A stretch of 64,000 nt of DNA from Haloactinopolyspora alba (GCF_003014555.1 NZ_PYGE01000008.1:124001-188000), one strand, 5' to 3'; positions 52,606-63,065 are shown, counted from the first letter of the stretch. Notes: generated from the sequence alone by a model not told the origin. Translations and numbers: made by a program.

Positions 52606-54176
52606 GAGCTACTCCTCGTCGACAGTCTGACTTCGGTTCCTTCTCCGGGGGCGGAGCGGAAGGTGGCTTCGCCCCCGTGCCGCTGCATCCGGTCGATGAT
52701 CGAGCGTCGCACACCCATACGGTCGTCGGGGATGGAGTCCGGGTCGAACCCGGCGCCCCGGTCACGCACGAACAGCTCCACGCCGTCCTCGCCCGCCTCG
52801 ACGAAGATGTCGACCTTGTCCGCGCCGGAGTGCTTGGCAGCGTTCACCGTGGCCTCGCGAGCCGCTTTCAGGATGGCCCTGGCGGCGTCGTCGATCTCGG
52901 CGTCGCCCACGGTGACGACCTCCACCGGCACACCGAAGGCGTCCTCGACCTCGGCGGCCGTCTTGGTGAGCGCCGCCGCCAGCGACGATCCGTCGTCCAC
53001 GAGGTCACTGTAGAGCCAGGACCGCAGGTCACGCTCCTGGCTACGGGCCAGGCGCACGACCGCGCGCGGGTCGTGCGCCTGCTTCTGGATCAGCGCCAGC
53101 GTCTGCAGCACCGAATCGTGCAGGTGCGAGGCCATGTCGGCGCGTTCCTGCGACACGATGCGCGCGCGCCGCTCGGACTCGAGGTTGCGCCACATCCGCC
53201 ACAGCCACGGCCCGGTGATCAGTCCGATGCCGACCAGCACGACGATGAACCCGCCGAGCGCGTCGACCGTCGCGTCGAGCTGGCCCTGGCCGACCAGGAA
53301 CACCACCACGCCGGCCACGACGACGCTGACGCCGGCGAGAATGCGCATGGCCGCGAGCCAGCCGCCGCCCCCGGTGACGGCCGCGAGCCACGGCACCGAC
53401 GGCGACAGGACGGACAACCGCTGGCGCTCCTGCTCGTCGGCGGTGCGCCACACCATCGTCAGCCCGGCGGCGGCCAGCAGCAACGGGAAGAAGAGCCCGG
53501 GGCTGATACCGAGCGGCGTCTGCTGGACGAGCAGCCAGACCCCGCCGCCCAGCAGCACCAGCGCGGCCAGCTGTCCGAGGTCACCGGTGCGCTGGGCCAG
53601 CCGGCCACGCCGGCGCTTGCCCGACCTGGTGGCCGCGGCGACTCCGGCGGGCGAGGCGTCGTCGGCCTCGCGCTGGACGGTCTGGTCCAGCGGAGTGAAG
53701 ATCCACAACGCGAGATAGAGGACGATGCCGAACCCGGACACGGCGCTCAGCAGGCTGAACATGATGCGGACGGTCAGCGGCTGGACCTTCAGCTGGGCGG
53801 CCAGGCCGACCGCCACGCCCGCGACCATCCGTCCGTCCGAGCGGCGCGCGAATGTCGGCGGCGCCGCCGGGTCCTCGTGGTGCGTCCCGGCCTGTCCGCG
53901 TCCGTCACCGCGGGCCGTTCGGTGCGCTCTCGCGTCGGACCCGGGCACGGTGTAGGGGTTGCCGGACTCCGGAGACTCGTCGTGGACGCCGGTCCCGTCC
54001 GGACGGGACGGATCCCCCGCCGTGCGGTCGCCGCCGGTGCCGTCCTCCGCGGTGCGCTCACCAGCGACGCCGTCCCCCGCCGCGCGCTCGCCGTCGTCGC
54101 GTCCGTCGCTCCCGGACCCGCGCAGGACCCGGCCTGCCCACCGGCGGGCAAGCCGAGGCGTCGGAACCGGGCTCAT
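52602..54176 (-). CDS. PspC-domain sensor histidine kinase
   Basis: A 524-residue membrane kinase. An acidic, disordered N-terminal stretch (1-100) is followed by a PspC domain (FARRSDGRMVAGVAVGLAAQLKV, IVLYLALWIFTP), about four more helices, a HisKA_3 helix with phospho-His in MASHLHDSVLQTL, and HATPase_c with EATVNAAKHSG and DRGAGFD. It phosphorylates the co-translated NarL-type regulator. The ATG at 54176 is preferred: GAGTAT sits seven bases upstream; a GTG five codons earlier is possible. Confidence 0.9.
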   Translation of the reverse strand: MSPVPTPRLARRWAGRVLRGSGSDGRDDGERAAGDGVAGERTAEDGTGGDRTAGDPSRPDGTGVHDESPESGNPYTVPGSDARAHRTARGDGRGQAGTHHEDPAAPPTFARRSDGRMVAGVAVGLAAQLKVQPLTVRIMFSLLSAVSGFGIVLYLALWIFTPLDQTVQREADDASPAGVAAATRSGKRRRGRLAQRTGDLGQLAALVLLGGGVWLLVQQTPLGISPGLFFPLLLAAAGLTMVWRTADEQERQRLSVLSPSVPWLAAVTGGGGWLAAMRILAGVSVVVAGVVVFLVGQGQLDATVDALGGFIVVLVGIGLITGPWLWRMWRNLESERRARIVSQERADMASHLHDSVLQTLALIQKQAHDPRAVVRLARSQERDLRSWLYSDLVDDGSSLAAALTKTAAEVEDAFGVPVEVVTVGDAEIDDAARAILKAAREATVNAAKHSGADKVDIFVEAGEDGVELFVRDRGAGFDPDSIPDDRMGVRRSIIDRMQRHGGEATFRSAPGEGTEVRLSTRSSS

Positions 54177-54285
54177 GCCCTCGATACTCACACGCGCGGA
54201 CGCCCGGTGCCATGAGGGAGGCCCCCGAGTCGAATCCAGGACGAACTCCGGGTGTTCCCCGATGCACGCAGGTGAAACGCCGATG

Positions 54286-54291
54286 CATCAT
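54286..54291 (+). promoter_or_regulatory. -10 box CATCAT, leaderless start of the PspC gene
   Basis: CATCAT, seven bases, then the ATG at 54299, without a Shine-Dalgarno sequence; about 120 bases from the divergent kinase start. Confidence 0.35.
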
Positions 54292-54298
54292 CGATGAC

Positions 54299-55795
54299 AT
54301 GACCGATCTACCGCCTCCCTCGCCGACGCAGCAGCCGCCGCGGGTGTCCGAGCAGTTCCGCTCACTGCGGCGCAGCCGGTCGGACCGCGTGGTCGCCGGC
54401 GTGCTCGGGGGGCTCGGCCGCAGGCTGGGCATCGACCCGGTCCTGCTGCGCATCACCACCGTCGTGCTGGCCATCTTCAGCGGCATCGGCGTGCTGCTCT
54501 ACTCCGTGGCGTGGCTGCTCATACCGGCCGAGGACGAGGACGGCTCGGTTCTGGACCATGCGCTGGGCCGGCGCGAGGACCGGCGCTCCGGTTCGATTCC
54601 ACTGGCGCTGGGCCTGACGCTGCTCGGGGTGGTCACGGCGTCCGGGATCATCGCGGGGTCCTGGGACAGCGGCGTGCTCCTGCTGCTCGCCGCCGCGGGC
54701 CTGTTCGCCCTGATCCGCCGGCGTGACGACGACGACGCGTCCGCCGGCGCCGCCACCCCGCCACCCGAGCAGGCAGGGTTCGGCGCCGCACCGGCAACCG
54801 GGCAGCCGGACCCGTCGGACGTCCGCCCGCCGGGCCTGGCCACCGAGCCCACGACCGGGTGGCGCCTGTCCGGTGCGGACGCGGCCCGCCCGGCCGCCGG
54901 GTCGCAGAGCGCGCCGTCCACGACCGGCCCGGTGGTGCCGGGCCACGACGCCGCCGCTGCGGACACGACACACCCGGACACGACCCCCGCGGAGACCGCG
55001 GACGCGAGCACCGCCGACGCGAGCACCGCCGACGCGAGCGCCGCCGACGCGAACACCGCCGCCCCGGAGCACGTCACGGCGGCACCGGCGAACGTCGGAC
55101 CGTCCAGCGGCTGGCCGGAGGGACCGGACTGGGGCATCAGCCGGCAGCCGGTTCCCCCGCCCGAGCCTGCGCCCGCACCGGCGCCGAAGACACGCTCGAC
55201 GCTCGGGCCGCTCACGTTCTGCAGCGCGATCGTCGCTGTCGGTGTCCTGGCCGTCCAGGACGTGTACTGGGCGGCCATTCCGGTGGCGGCGTACGTGGCG
55301 CTCCCGCTGGCCGTGGTCTCGGTCGGTCTGCTGGTCGGAACCTGGCGCGGCCGCTCGCGCGGGCTCATCGTGCTCGGGGTCCTGCTGACCATCATGCTGG
55401 TGCCCGCGACGTGGGCGTCGCAATGGGACATGAACGACCTCGGCTCCGACGAGATGGTCCGGTTCACCCGGCCCGAGCAGATACCCGACAACGTCATCAC
55501 CCGCGGCGCGGGGACCGTCAACTACGACCTGTCCGACCTGGCACTGGCCGACGGCGAGTCCGTCACGCTGCAGGTCCAGCTGGGTGCCGGCGACATGACC
55601 GTCGTGGTTCCCCGGGACGCCGACGTCGACGTCACAGCGACGCTCGATGCGGGCGACATGGTCGTCTTCGGCAACTCGCAGGAAGGGGTCCAGCGGAGCA
55701 TCGACACGATCAACCGGGGCCCGGACGGTCCCGGCGGCGGGACCATCACACTCGACCTCGAAGTAGGCCTGGGTGATCTCGAGGTGACCCGATGA
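54299..55795 (+). CDS. PspC-domain protein with LiaF-like C-terminal domain
   Basis: A 498-residue membrane protein: PspC domain at 25-80 (RSRSDRVVAGVLGGLGRRLGID, GIGVLLYSVAWLLIP), two further helices, a long disordered linker (about 145-300) with ADAST repeats, about four more helices, and a beta-rich C-terminal domain (GTVNYDLSDLAL, LQVQLGAGDMTVVVP, ATLDAGDMVVFG) like the LiaF/cell-wall-stress C-domain. It is divergent from the kinase/regulator pair and is likely the sensor partner or target. The next gene overlaps its stop. Confidence 0.85.
   Translation: MTDLPPPSPTQQPPRVSEQFRSLRRSRSDRVVAGVLGGLGRRLGIDPVLLRITTVVLAIFSGIGVLLYSVAWLLIPAEDEDGSVLDHALGRREDRRSGSIPLALGLTLLGVVTASGIIAGSWDSGVLLLLAAAGLFALIRRRDDDDASAGAATPPPEQAGFGAAPATGQPDPSDVRPPGLATEPTTGWRLSGADAARPAAGSQSAPSTTGPVVPGHDAAAADTTHPDTTPAETADASTADASTADASAADANTAAPEHVTAAPANVGPSSGWPEGPDWGISRQPVPPPEPAPAPAPKTRSTLGPLTFCSAIVAVGVLAVQDVYWAAIPVAAYVALPLAVVSVGLLVGTWRGRSRGLIVLGVLLTIMLVPATWASQWDMNDLGSDEMVRFTRPEQIPDNVITRGAGTVNYDLSDLALADGESVTLQVQLGAGDMTVVVPRDADVDVTATLDAGDMVVFGNSQEGVQRSIDTINRGPDGPGGGTITLDLEVGLGDLEVTR
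55001..55060. repeat. 15-bp tandem repeat, four copies, in the PspC gene
   Basis: Unit GACGCGAGCACCGCC starts at 55001, 55016, 55031 and 55046 and encodes Asp-Ala-Ser/Asn-Thr/Ala-Ala in the linker. Third and fourth copies differ by one base each. Confidence 0.85.
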
Positions 55796-56007
55796 AACGC
55801 CATGACACCGACGTCGTATCCCTCGTCTTCGGACTTCTGTTCCTTGGAGTGAGCGCCATGTGGCCGCTGATGCACTACGACGTCCTGGGCCTGTCCGGCC
55901 TCGAGGTCGCCGCACCCGTCCTGTTGGTCTCCATCGGCCTGGCCGGCCTGATGGCGTCGTTGAACAAGCTGCGCCGCGAGCGCGAACCGGACGACGCCGG
56001 GGTCTGA
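55792..56007 (+). CDS. Small two-helix membrane protein coupled to the PspC gene
   Basis: A 71-residue protein with two hydrophobic segments (VSLVFGLLFLGVSAMWPL and EVAAPVLLVSIGLAGLMASL) and a basic C-terminal tail KLRRERE. Its ATG overlaps the PspC stop (ATGA), so it belongs to the envelope-stress cluster and may be a regulatory subunit. Its last 133 bases overlap the 3' end of the GDPD gene on the other strand. Confidence 0.75.
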   Translation: MKRHDTDVVSLVFGLLFLGVSAMWPLMHYDVLGLSGLEVAAPVLLVSIGLAGLMASLNKLRREREPDDAGV

Positions 56008-57032
56008 CCCGCGAGGTACTCGGCGCGTGCGGCCAGTGCCGTGTCCGGATGGTCGCTGACGACACCGTCGACCCCGGCCGCGAAGAACGCGGCGTACTCG
56101 CCGGCGGCGTCGCCGTGGGCGCCCGGCTCGCTCCCCCGCCGGTGCTCGGCCGGCAGGAACGTGTTCTCGTTACGGAACGTCCAGGCGTGCACGGCCATAC
56201 CGAGCTCGTGCGCGTCGCCGATCAGCCGACCGGGCCGCCCGAGCCGGCCCTCCGGGTCGCGTGGCAGCAGCAGCGACTTGTGCGCTCCCAGCACGGACGC
56301 GTACGACGACATCTCCCGCAGCCCGCCGGGGGTCAGCATGTCGGCGTACCGGCGGCCGTCGCTCGCGCGTTCCCATTCGTACGGCCGTCCGGCGATGTCG
56401 ACACGCTGCACCAGCGTCAGCGACGACCGCCGGGCCAGCCGGCGCAGCACGGACGGCTCGAAACTCTCCACGAGGACGCGCACGCCCGCGCGCTCCAGCC
56501 GGAACCCCCGCAACGCGTCGAGTAGCGCGTCCTCGGGTTCCCGCCCCGCCTCGGCGAGGTCGGTCGCCCGTTTCAGCTCGACGTACAGCCCGACCGGACG
56601 GCCGCGCTCGCGTCCCGCCCGGATCGCCTCGTCGACGATCTCGTCGAACGTGGGGATCCGGAACCGGCCGTCGTAGGCCCGGTTGCGCGGACGCAAACCG
56701 GGGATGCGTTCGCGCATGGACAGCGTCTTGAGCTCCGCGACGGTGAAGTCGTCGACGAACCACCCGCACACCTCGCGGCCGGACACCGTCGCGGTCCGTC
56801 GCCGCGCCGCGAACTCGGGCCGGTCGGCCACGTCGGTGGACGCGGCGAGCTCAGCGTCGTGCCGGGCGACGAGGACACCGTCGGCGCTGAGCACGAGGTC
56901 CGGCTCGATGTAGTCGGCGCCCAGGTCGATCGCGAGCCGGTAAGCCGCGAGGGTGTGCTCGGGGCGGTAGCCACAAGCGCCGCGGTGCGCGACGACGACC
57001 GGTGCCGCGGGTCCTGTGGAGGTGCGGAACAC
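55875..57032 (-). CDS. Glycerophosphodiester phosphodiesterase
   Basis: A 385-residue GDPD TIM barrel: PVVVAHRGACGYRPEHTLAAY with catalytic His16 and the second active-site histidine, YIEPDLVLSADGVLVARHD with metal-binding Glu43/Asp45 and a histidine. It hydrolyses glycerophosphodiesters to glycerol-3-phosphate and an alcohol. The GTG at 57032 is chosen because TAGTCT lies seven bases upstream and the residues beyond are not signal-like, so the protein is probably cytoplasmic. A 40-residue basic tail runs antisense over the small membrane gene. Confidence 0.88.
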   Translation of the reverse strand: MFRTSTGPAAPVVVAHRGACGYRPEHTLAAYRLAIDLGADYIEPDLVLSADGVLVARHDAELAASTDVADRPEFAARRRTATVSGREVCGWFVDDFTVAELKTLSMRERIPGLRPRNRAYDGRFRIPTFDEIVDEAIRAGRERGRPVGLYVELKRATDLAEAGREPEDALLDALRGFRLERAGVRVLVESFEPSVLRRLARRSSLTLVQRVDIAGRPYEWERASDGRRYADMLTPGGLREMSSYASVLGAHKSLLLPRDPEGRLGRPGRLIGDAHELGMAVHAWTFRNENTFLPAEHRRGSEPGAHGDAAGEYAAFFAAGVDGVVSDHPDTALAARAEYLAGQTPASSGSRSRRSLFNDAIRPARPMETNRTGAATSRPDRPRTS

Positions 57033-57039
57033 GCTGGTC

Positions 57040-57045
57040 AGACTA
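57040..57045 (-). promoter_or_regulatory. -10 box TAGTCT, leaderless start of the GDPD gene
   Basis: TAGTCT on the minus strand, seven bases, then GTG at 57032. It decides the start against longer in-frame options up to 57134. Confidence 0.5.
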
Positions 57046-57173
57046 CGGAGCGACCGTGTCACAGCGGCCACCACGCCCCGAACGGGCCGTGACACGGCGC
57101 CGAACGGCGGTGCCGAACCAGGCACAACCGGCACGACAGCACGGGGGCGACCCTCAGCCGGCCGGTGCTCGCC

Positions 57174-58745
<1,572 letters not shown>

Positions 58746-58752
58746 CCGCCTG

Positions 58753-58758
58753 AGCGTA
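58753..58758 (-). promoter_or_regulatory. -10 box TACGCT, leaderless start of guaA
   Basis: TACGCT on the minus strand, seven bases, then GTG at 58745; it fixes the guaA start. Confidence 0.5.
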
Positions 58759-58896
58759 TCGGAGACCGCGCCGGCTGGCACATCCGCACGAGTGGCCTTC
58801 TCCGCCACGTCCCGGCACCCCGATCACCCTGCTCACGGCCTCGGCGGACGCGTGTCCACGCGGCGAAATTCAGGTGCGGCTGTCAGTACCGCTTCG

Positions 58897-58902
58897 TACC
58901 GT
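58897..58902 (+). promoter_or_regulatory. -10 box TACCGT ahead of the ABC exporter pair
   Basis: TACCGT, eight bases, then GTG at 58911, without a Shine-Dalgarno sequence; probable leaderless start of the two-gene operon. Confidence 0.45.
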
Positions 58903-58910
58903 GGTCAACC

Positions 58911-60713
58911 GTGCGCCCCCTTCCACTGACCGACCCCGGCATTCCGGACATCCGCTCCCGGCCGCGGTTCCTCGCATGGATCGCGGCGCGGCAATGGCGC
59001 ACGCTCGCGTTCGGCACCGTTTTCGGCATCACCTGGATGCTCGCCCAGGCACTGATGCCCTGGGCCATCGGGCACGGCATCGACGGCATCGTCGCCGACG
59101 ACACCGAATCCACCTGGCGCTGGGCGGCGCTGGTCGGTGTTCTCGGTGTCACGCAGGCGTTGTCCGGCATGATGCGTCACCGCGCCGCGGTCCGGAACTG
59201 GCTGCACGCGGCGTTCCGCGTCATCCAGCTGGTCGGCCGGCAGAGCGCGCGCGGCGGACCGGCGGTGCCGGCGACCATGCCCACCGGCGAGATCGTTGCC
59301 ACCGCGTCCAGCGACTCCATGCACATCGGGCACGCCATGGAGGTCACGCCGCGCTTCGCCGGGTCCGTGGTCTCGTACGTGGTGGTCTCGGTCATCGTGC
59401 TGCAGACCTCGGTCGCGCTCGGGCTGATGGTGCTCATCGGCGTCCCGCTGCTGGTCGTCGCCCTGGGGCCGCTGGTCCGCCCGCTTCAGCAACGCCAGCA
59501 CGTCCAGCGCGAGGCGCTCGGCGACCTCACGGCGCTGGGCGCGGACACGGTCGGCGGGCTGCGGGTGCTGCGCGGCATCGGCGGCGAGAAAGTGTTCAAC
59601 CGGCGCTACGCCGAACGCTCCGAGGCCGTCCGCGCATCCGGCGTGCGGGTCGCCAGCACGCAGGCGATGCTGGACGCGGTCCTGGTGCTGCTCCCGGGCA
59701 TCTTCCTCGTGCTGCTCACCTGGGTCGGCGCCCGGCTGGTGCTGGACGGGACGGTGGAGCCCGGCGCGCTGGTCGCGCTGTACGGCTACGCCTTCTTCCT
59801 CGTGCTGCCGGTGCGCACGGCGGGCGAGATGGCCTTCGCGCTCACCCGCGCCGGTGTCGCGGCGCGCCGGGTGCTGCGGGTGCTGTCCGTCGAACGCGAC
59901 GTCCGCGACGACGCCGATGCGGGAACGGACACCGGTGCGGGCAGCGACGACGACGGCAGGCCGCGACCCGCCGTCAACGGCGCCACGGTGTCCGGATCGC
60001 CGGTGACCGGCACCGACGCGGTAGCCACCGCCGCCGGCGAGCTCGCCGACCCGGCGACCGGCCTGCGGGCCGCTCCGGGTGAGCTGACCATGCTGGTGGC
60101 CGACGACGCGTCGTTCACCGCCGCGATCGCCGACCGGCTGGGCCGGCTGGTCCCCGAGGGCGGAGCGCTGCTCGACGGCGTCCCCGTCGACCGTCTCCCG
60201 CTGTCCGAGGTCCGCGGCCGGGTCGTCGTCAGCGAGCCGGAGCCGACGCTGTTCACCGGGACGCTGCGCAGCGGCCTCGACCCGCACGGCCGGCACGACG
60301 ACGCCCGCCTCGTCGACGCGATGACCACCGCGTCGGCCGGCGACGTCCTCGAGACGCTGCGCGCCGGGCTCGACTCGCTGGTCGAGGAACGCGGCCGGTC
60401 GCTGTCGGGGGGCCAGCGCCAACGCGTCGCGCTCGCCCGCGTGCTGGTCAGCGACCCCGAGGTGCTCGTGCTCGTCGAACCGACCAGCGCGGTCGACGCG
60501 CACACCGAGGCCGCCGTCGCCGAACGCCTGCGGGCGGCGCGGGCCGGGCGCACCACCGTCGTCGTCACCGCGAGCCCGCTGCTGCTGTCCACCGCCGACA
60601 CCGTCGTCTGGTTCGACCGGGGACGCGTCGCCGCCACCGGCACCCACGACGAACTGCTGGCCACCACACCCGCCTACCGCCGCACCGTCACCCGAGAGGA
60701 GGAACCCGCGTGA
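58911..60713 (+). CDS. ABC exporter half-transporter with degenerate ATP site
   Basis: A 600-residue type IV exporter half: six helices in residues 30-320, then an NBD. The Walker A loop is lost (MLVADDASFTAA where GxxGxGKS/T is expected) and the Walker B aspartate is a valine (VLVLVEPTSAVD), but the signature LSGGQRQRVALARV is intact. A linker of about 40 residues precedes the NBD. It cannot form its own ATP site but can supply its signature to the partner encoded next (GTGA overlap). Substrate unknown; a drug or peptide is possible. Confidence 0.88.
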   Translation: MRPLPLTDPGIPDIRSRPRFLAWIAARQWRTLAFGTVFGITWMLAQALMPWAIGHGIDGIVADDTESTWRWAALVGVLGVTQALSGMMRHRAAVRNWLHAAFRVIQLVGRQSARGGPAVPATMPTGEIVATASSDSMHIGHAMEVTPRFAGSVVSYVVVSVIVLQTSVALGLMVLIGVPLLVVALGPLVRPLQQRQHVQREALGDLTALGADTVGGLRVLRGIGGEKVFNRRYAERSEAVRASGVRVASTQAMLDAVLVLLPGIFLVLLTWVGARLVLDGTVEPGALVALYGYAFFLVLPVRTAGEMAFALTRAGVAARRVLRVLSVERDVRDDADAGTDTGAGSDDDGRPRPAVNGATVSGSPVTGTDAVATAAGELADPATGLRAAPGELTMLVADDASFTAAIADRLGRLVPEGGALLDGVPVDRLPLSEVRGRVVVSEPEPTLFTGTLRSGLDPHGRHDDARLVDAMTTASAGDVLETLRAGLDSLVEERGRSLSGGQRQRVALARVLVSDPEVLVLVEPTSAVDAHTEAAVAERLRAARAGRTTVVVTASPLLLSTADTVVWFDRGRVAATGTHDELLATTPAYRRTVTREEEPA

Positions 60714-62467
60714 GCGCCCTGCCCGTGGCGTCCCCGGCCGAGGTTCGCGCCGAGGCACGCCGCCTGTTCCTGCGGCACCGCCGGCAGCTGTGCGCCGCGC
60801 TCGCGGTGCACGTCGTGGCGGCCGCCGCCGGGCTGGCCGGGCCGTTCCTGCTGGGCCGGATCATCGACAGCGTCACCCGGGACCCCTCCACCGGCCGGGT
60901 CGACCTGCTGGCGGCGCTGCTCGCGGGCTTCATCATCGTGCAGGCGCTGCTCACCCGGGTCGCCATCAACCGTTCACTGATCCTGGGTGAGCGGGTGTTC
61001 GCCGAGCTGCGAGAGACGTTCATCGCGCGCGTGCTGTCGCTGCCGCTGTCCACGGTCGAGCGCGCGGGTACCGGCGACCTGGTCGCGCGCACCACCGGCG
61101 ACATCGACGCGATGTCGCGCACGGTCCGCTTCGCCATCCCCGAGATCCTGGTCGCCGTGGTCACGACCGTGCTGACGCTCGGCGCCGCGGTCGTCGCCGG
61201 GCCGCTGGTCGCTGTGGGGGCAATCGTCGGCCTGCCGCTGCTCTACGCCGGCACCCGCTGGTACCTCAACCGTGCCCGCGACGGGTACCTGTGGGAGCGG
61301 GCCGCGTACGCGACGCTCGACGGCACCGTCTCCGAGACCGTCGACGGCGCCCGCACCATCGAGGCGCTCGGGCTGAGCGAGGTCCGGGTCGCCCGCACCG
61401 ACGACGACCTCCGCGAGGCCTACGCCGCCGAACGACGCACGCTGTTCCTGCGCACGGTCTGGTTCCCCACCGCGGAGATGGCGTACGTGCTGCCCGTCGT
61501 CGCCACCCTCGCCTGGGGTGCGTGGCTGGCCTCCGCCGGGCACGCCACGGCGGGGCAGGTCACGGCCGTCGTGCTGTACATGGTGCAGATCGTCGACCCG
61601 GTCGACCGGCTGGTGTCGTGGCTGGACGAGCTGCAGGTCGGCATGTCGTCGTTCGCGCGGGTCATCGGCGTCGCCGACGTGCCGCCGGACCGGCAGGCGT
61701 CCGGCGCCGAGCCCGACGGCGAGGACATCCGCGGCGACGACGTCCGGTACGCCTACGTCGAGGGACAGGACGTCCTGCACGGGGTTTCACTACGGCTGGC
61801 TCCGGGTGAACGGCTGGCGATGGTGGGCCCTTCCGGGGCCGGCAAGTCGACACTGGGGCGGCTGCTGGCCGGGATCCACCCGACGCGCACCGGCAGTGTC
61901 GACGTCGGGGGTGTGCCGCTGGTCGATCTCCCGGTCGACCAGTTGCGCCGCGAGGTCGTCCTGGTCACCCAGGAGCATCACGTGTTCGTGGGCACGCTGC
62001 GCGACAATCTCGCGCTGGCGGCTCCGTCGGCCTCCGACGACGAGCTGCGGCACGCGCTGGCCGCCGTCGACGCGCTGGACTGGGCCGACGCGTTGCCGGA
62101 CGGCCTCGACACGGTGGTGGGTTCCGGCGGCCACGTGGTCGGCCCGGCGTTCGCACAGCAGATCGCGCTGGCGCGGATCGTCCTGGCCGACCCGCACACT
62201 CTGGTGCTGGACGAGGCGACGTCGCTGCTCGACCCCCGGGCCGCCCGGCACCTCGAGCGGTCACTGTCCGCGGTGTTGCGCGGACGTACCGTGATCGCCA
62301 TCGCCCACCGGCTGCACACGGCGCACGACGCGGACCGGGTGGCGGTCGTCGAGGACGGCGTCATCTCCGAGCTCGGCAGCCACGACGAGCTCGTCGCGCG
62401 GCGCGGCGCGTACGCCGCCCTGTGGGAGTCGTGGCACGGCACGCCCGCGTCGGCCGAGGCCCGCTGA
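60710..62467 (+). CDS. ABC exporter half-transporter, catalytic partner
   Basis: A 585-residue half-transporter: six helices in residues 20-310 and an NBD with intact Walker A GPSGAGKST, Q-loop VTQEHHVFVG, Walker B TLVLDEATSLLD and switch His in AIAHRLHTA. The signature is replaced: GGHVVGPAFAQQIALARI lacks LSGGQ. This complements the first subunit exactly, so the heterodimer has one working and one dead ATP site. The GTG overlaps the upstream stop, giving one-to-one translation. Confidence 0.92.
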   Translation: MSALPVASPAEVRAEARRLFLRHRRQLCAALAVHVVAAAAGLAGPFLLGRIIDSVTRDPSTGRVDLLAALLAGFIIVQALLTRVAINRSLILGERVFAELRETFIARVLSLPLSTVERAGTGDLVARTTGDIDAMSRTVRFAIPEILVAVVTTVLTLGAAVVAGPLVAVGAIVGLPLLYAGTRWYLNRARDGYLWERAAYATLDGTVSETVDGARTIEALGLSEVRVARTDDDLREAYAAERRTLFLRTVWFPTAEMAYVLPVVATLAWGAWLASAGHATAGQVTAVVLYMVQIVDPVDRLVSWLDELQVGMSSFARVIGVADVPPDRQASGAEPDGEDIRGDDVRYAYVEGQDVLHGVSLRLAPGERLAMVGPSGAGKSTLGRLLAGIHPTRTGSVDVGGVPLVDLPVDQLRREVVLVTQEHHVFVGTLRDNLALAAPSASDDELRHALAAVDALDWADALPDGLDTVVGSGGHVVGPAFAQQIALARIVLADPHTLVLDEATSLLDPRAARHLERSLSAVLRGRTVIAIAHRLHTAHDADRVAVVEDGVISELGSHDELVARRGAYAALWESWHGTPASAEAR

Positions 62468-62502
62468 CCGTTGCGGCGGGCCACGGGTTGCACTCCGCGC
62501 AC

Positions 62503-62673
62503 ATGGATGCAGAACGCTTGCGTGGGGCGCAGAATGCTCTCGACACAGAGGCTGCCGTCCTCACCCTCGACGAAGCCGCCTAGCAGGCACGGACCATAGC
62601 GGCGAGATCGTCGGTGACGGCCGATGACGTCACCGACACCATCGCACAGACACGTGCGGCACGCGGCGCGTGA
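62503..62673 (+). pseudogene. Possible VapB-type antitoxin remnant
   Basis: In the frame just upstream of the PIN gene, an ATG at 62503 opens MDAERLRGAQNALDTEAAV and meets TAG at 62581; in the same frame VTADDVTDTIAQTRAARGA (62614-62673) ends with TGA overlapping the PIN GTG, as a vapBC pair would. No DNA-binding N-terminus is present. It reads like a truncated antitoxin tail, or a chance frame. Confidence 0.3.
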
Positions 62674-63065
62674 TCGTTCTCGACACCTCGGCGCTGGTCG
62701 AGTTCCTGGTCGGTGCGGACGCCGTCGCGGCGAAGGTGCGGGACGGCGTCCGGGGTGAGCAGCTCGCCGCGCCGCACGCAGTCGATCTGGAGTGCGCATC
62801 GACACTGCGCGACCTCGTTCTCGGCCGTAAGCTCCCTGCAGACGAGGGCGGACGAGCACTCGAGCTCCTTCGTTCGATGAACCTACGGCGCTACGACCAA
62901 CGCCTGCTGCTCACCAGAGTGTGGGAACTACGGCACAACATGTGGCCCTACGACGCCGCATACGTCGCATTGGCTGAGAGCTTGAACGTCGACCTCGTGA
63001 CGGTGGACGAGAAGCTCGCGACCACACCCGGCATCCGGTGCCATGTGCGCACCCTCCGCAACTGA
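62670..63065 (+). CDS. PIN-domain ribonuclease (VapC-like)
   Basis: A 131-residue PIN domain with the full acidic set: Asp5 in VLDTSALVE, Glu41 in DLECAST, Asp95 in YDAAYVALAE and Asp113 in VTVDEKL. Such proteins cleave tRNA or rRNA as toxins of VapBC pairs. No intact antitoxin gene lies beside it; only a short possible remnant overlaps its GTG. It may be neutralised from elsewhere, or be weakly toxic. It sits next to the exporter operon without clear connection. Confidence 0.87.
   Translation: MIVLDTSALVEFLVGADAVAAKVRDGVRGEQLAAPHAVDLECASTLRDLVLGRKLPADEGGRALELLRSMNLRRYDQRLLLTRVWELRHNMWPYDAAYVALAESLNVDLVTVDEKLATTPGIRCHVRTLRN

Noticed and set aside
54362-56065. 567-codon open frame opposite the PspC gene
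   Set aside because: Arginine-rich shadow without motifs; the plus-strand genes are clearly real.
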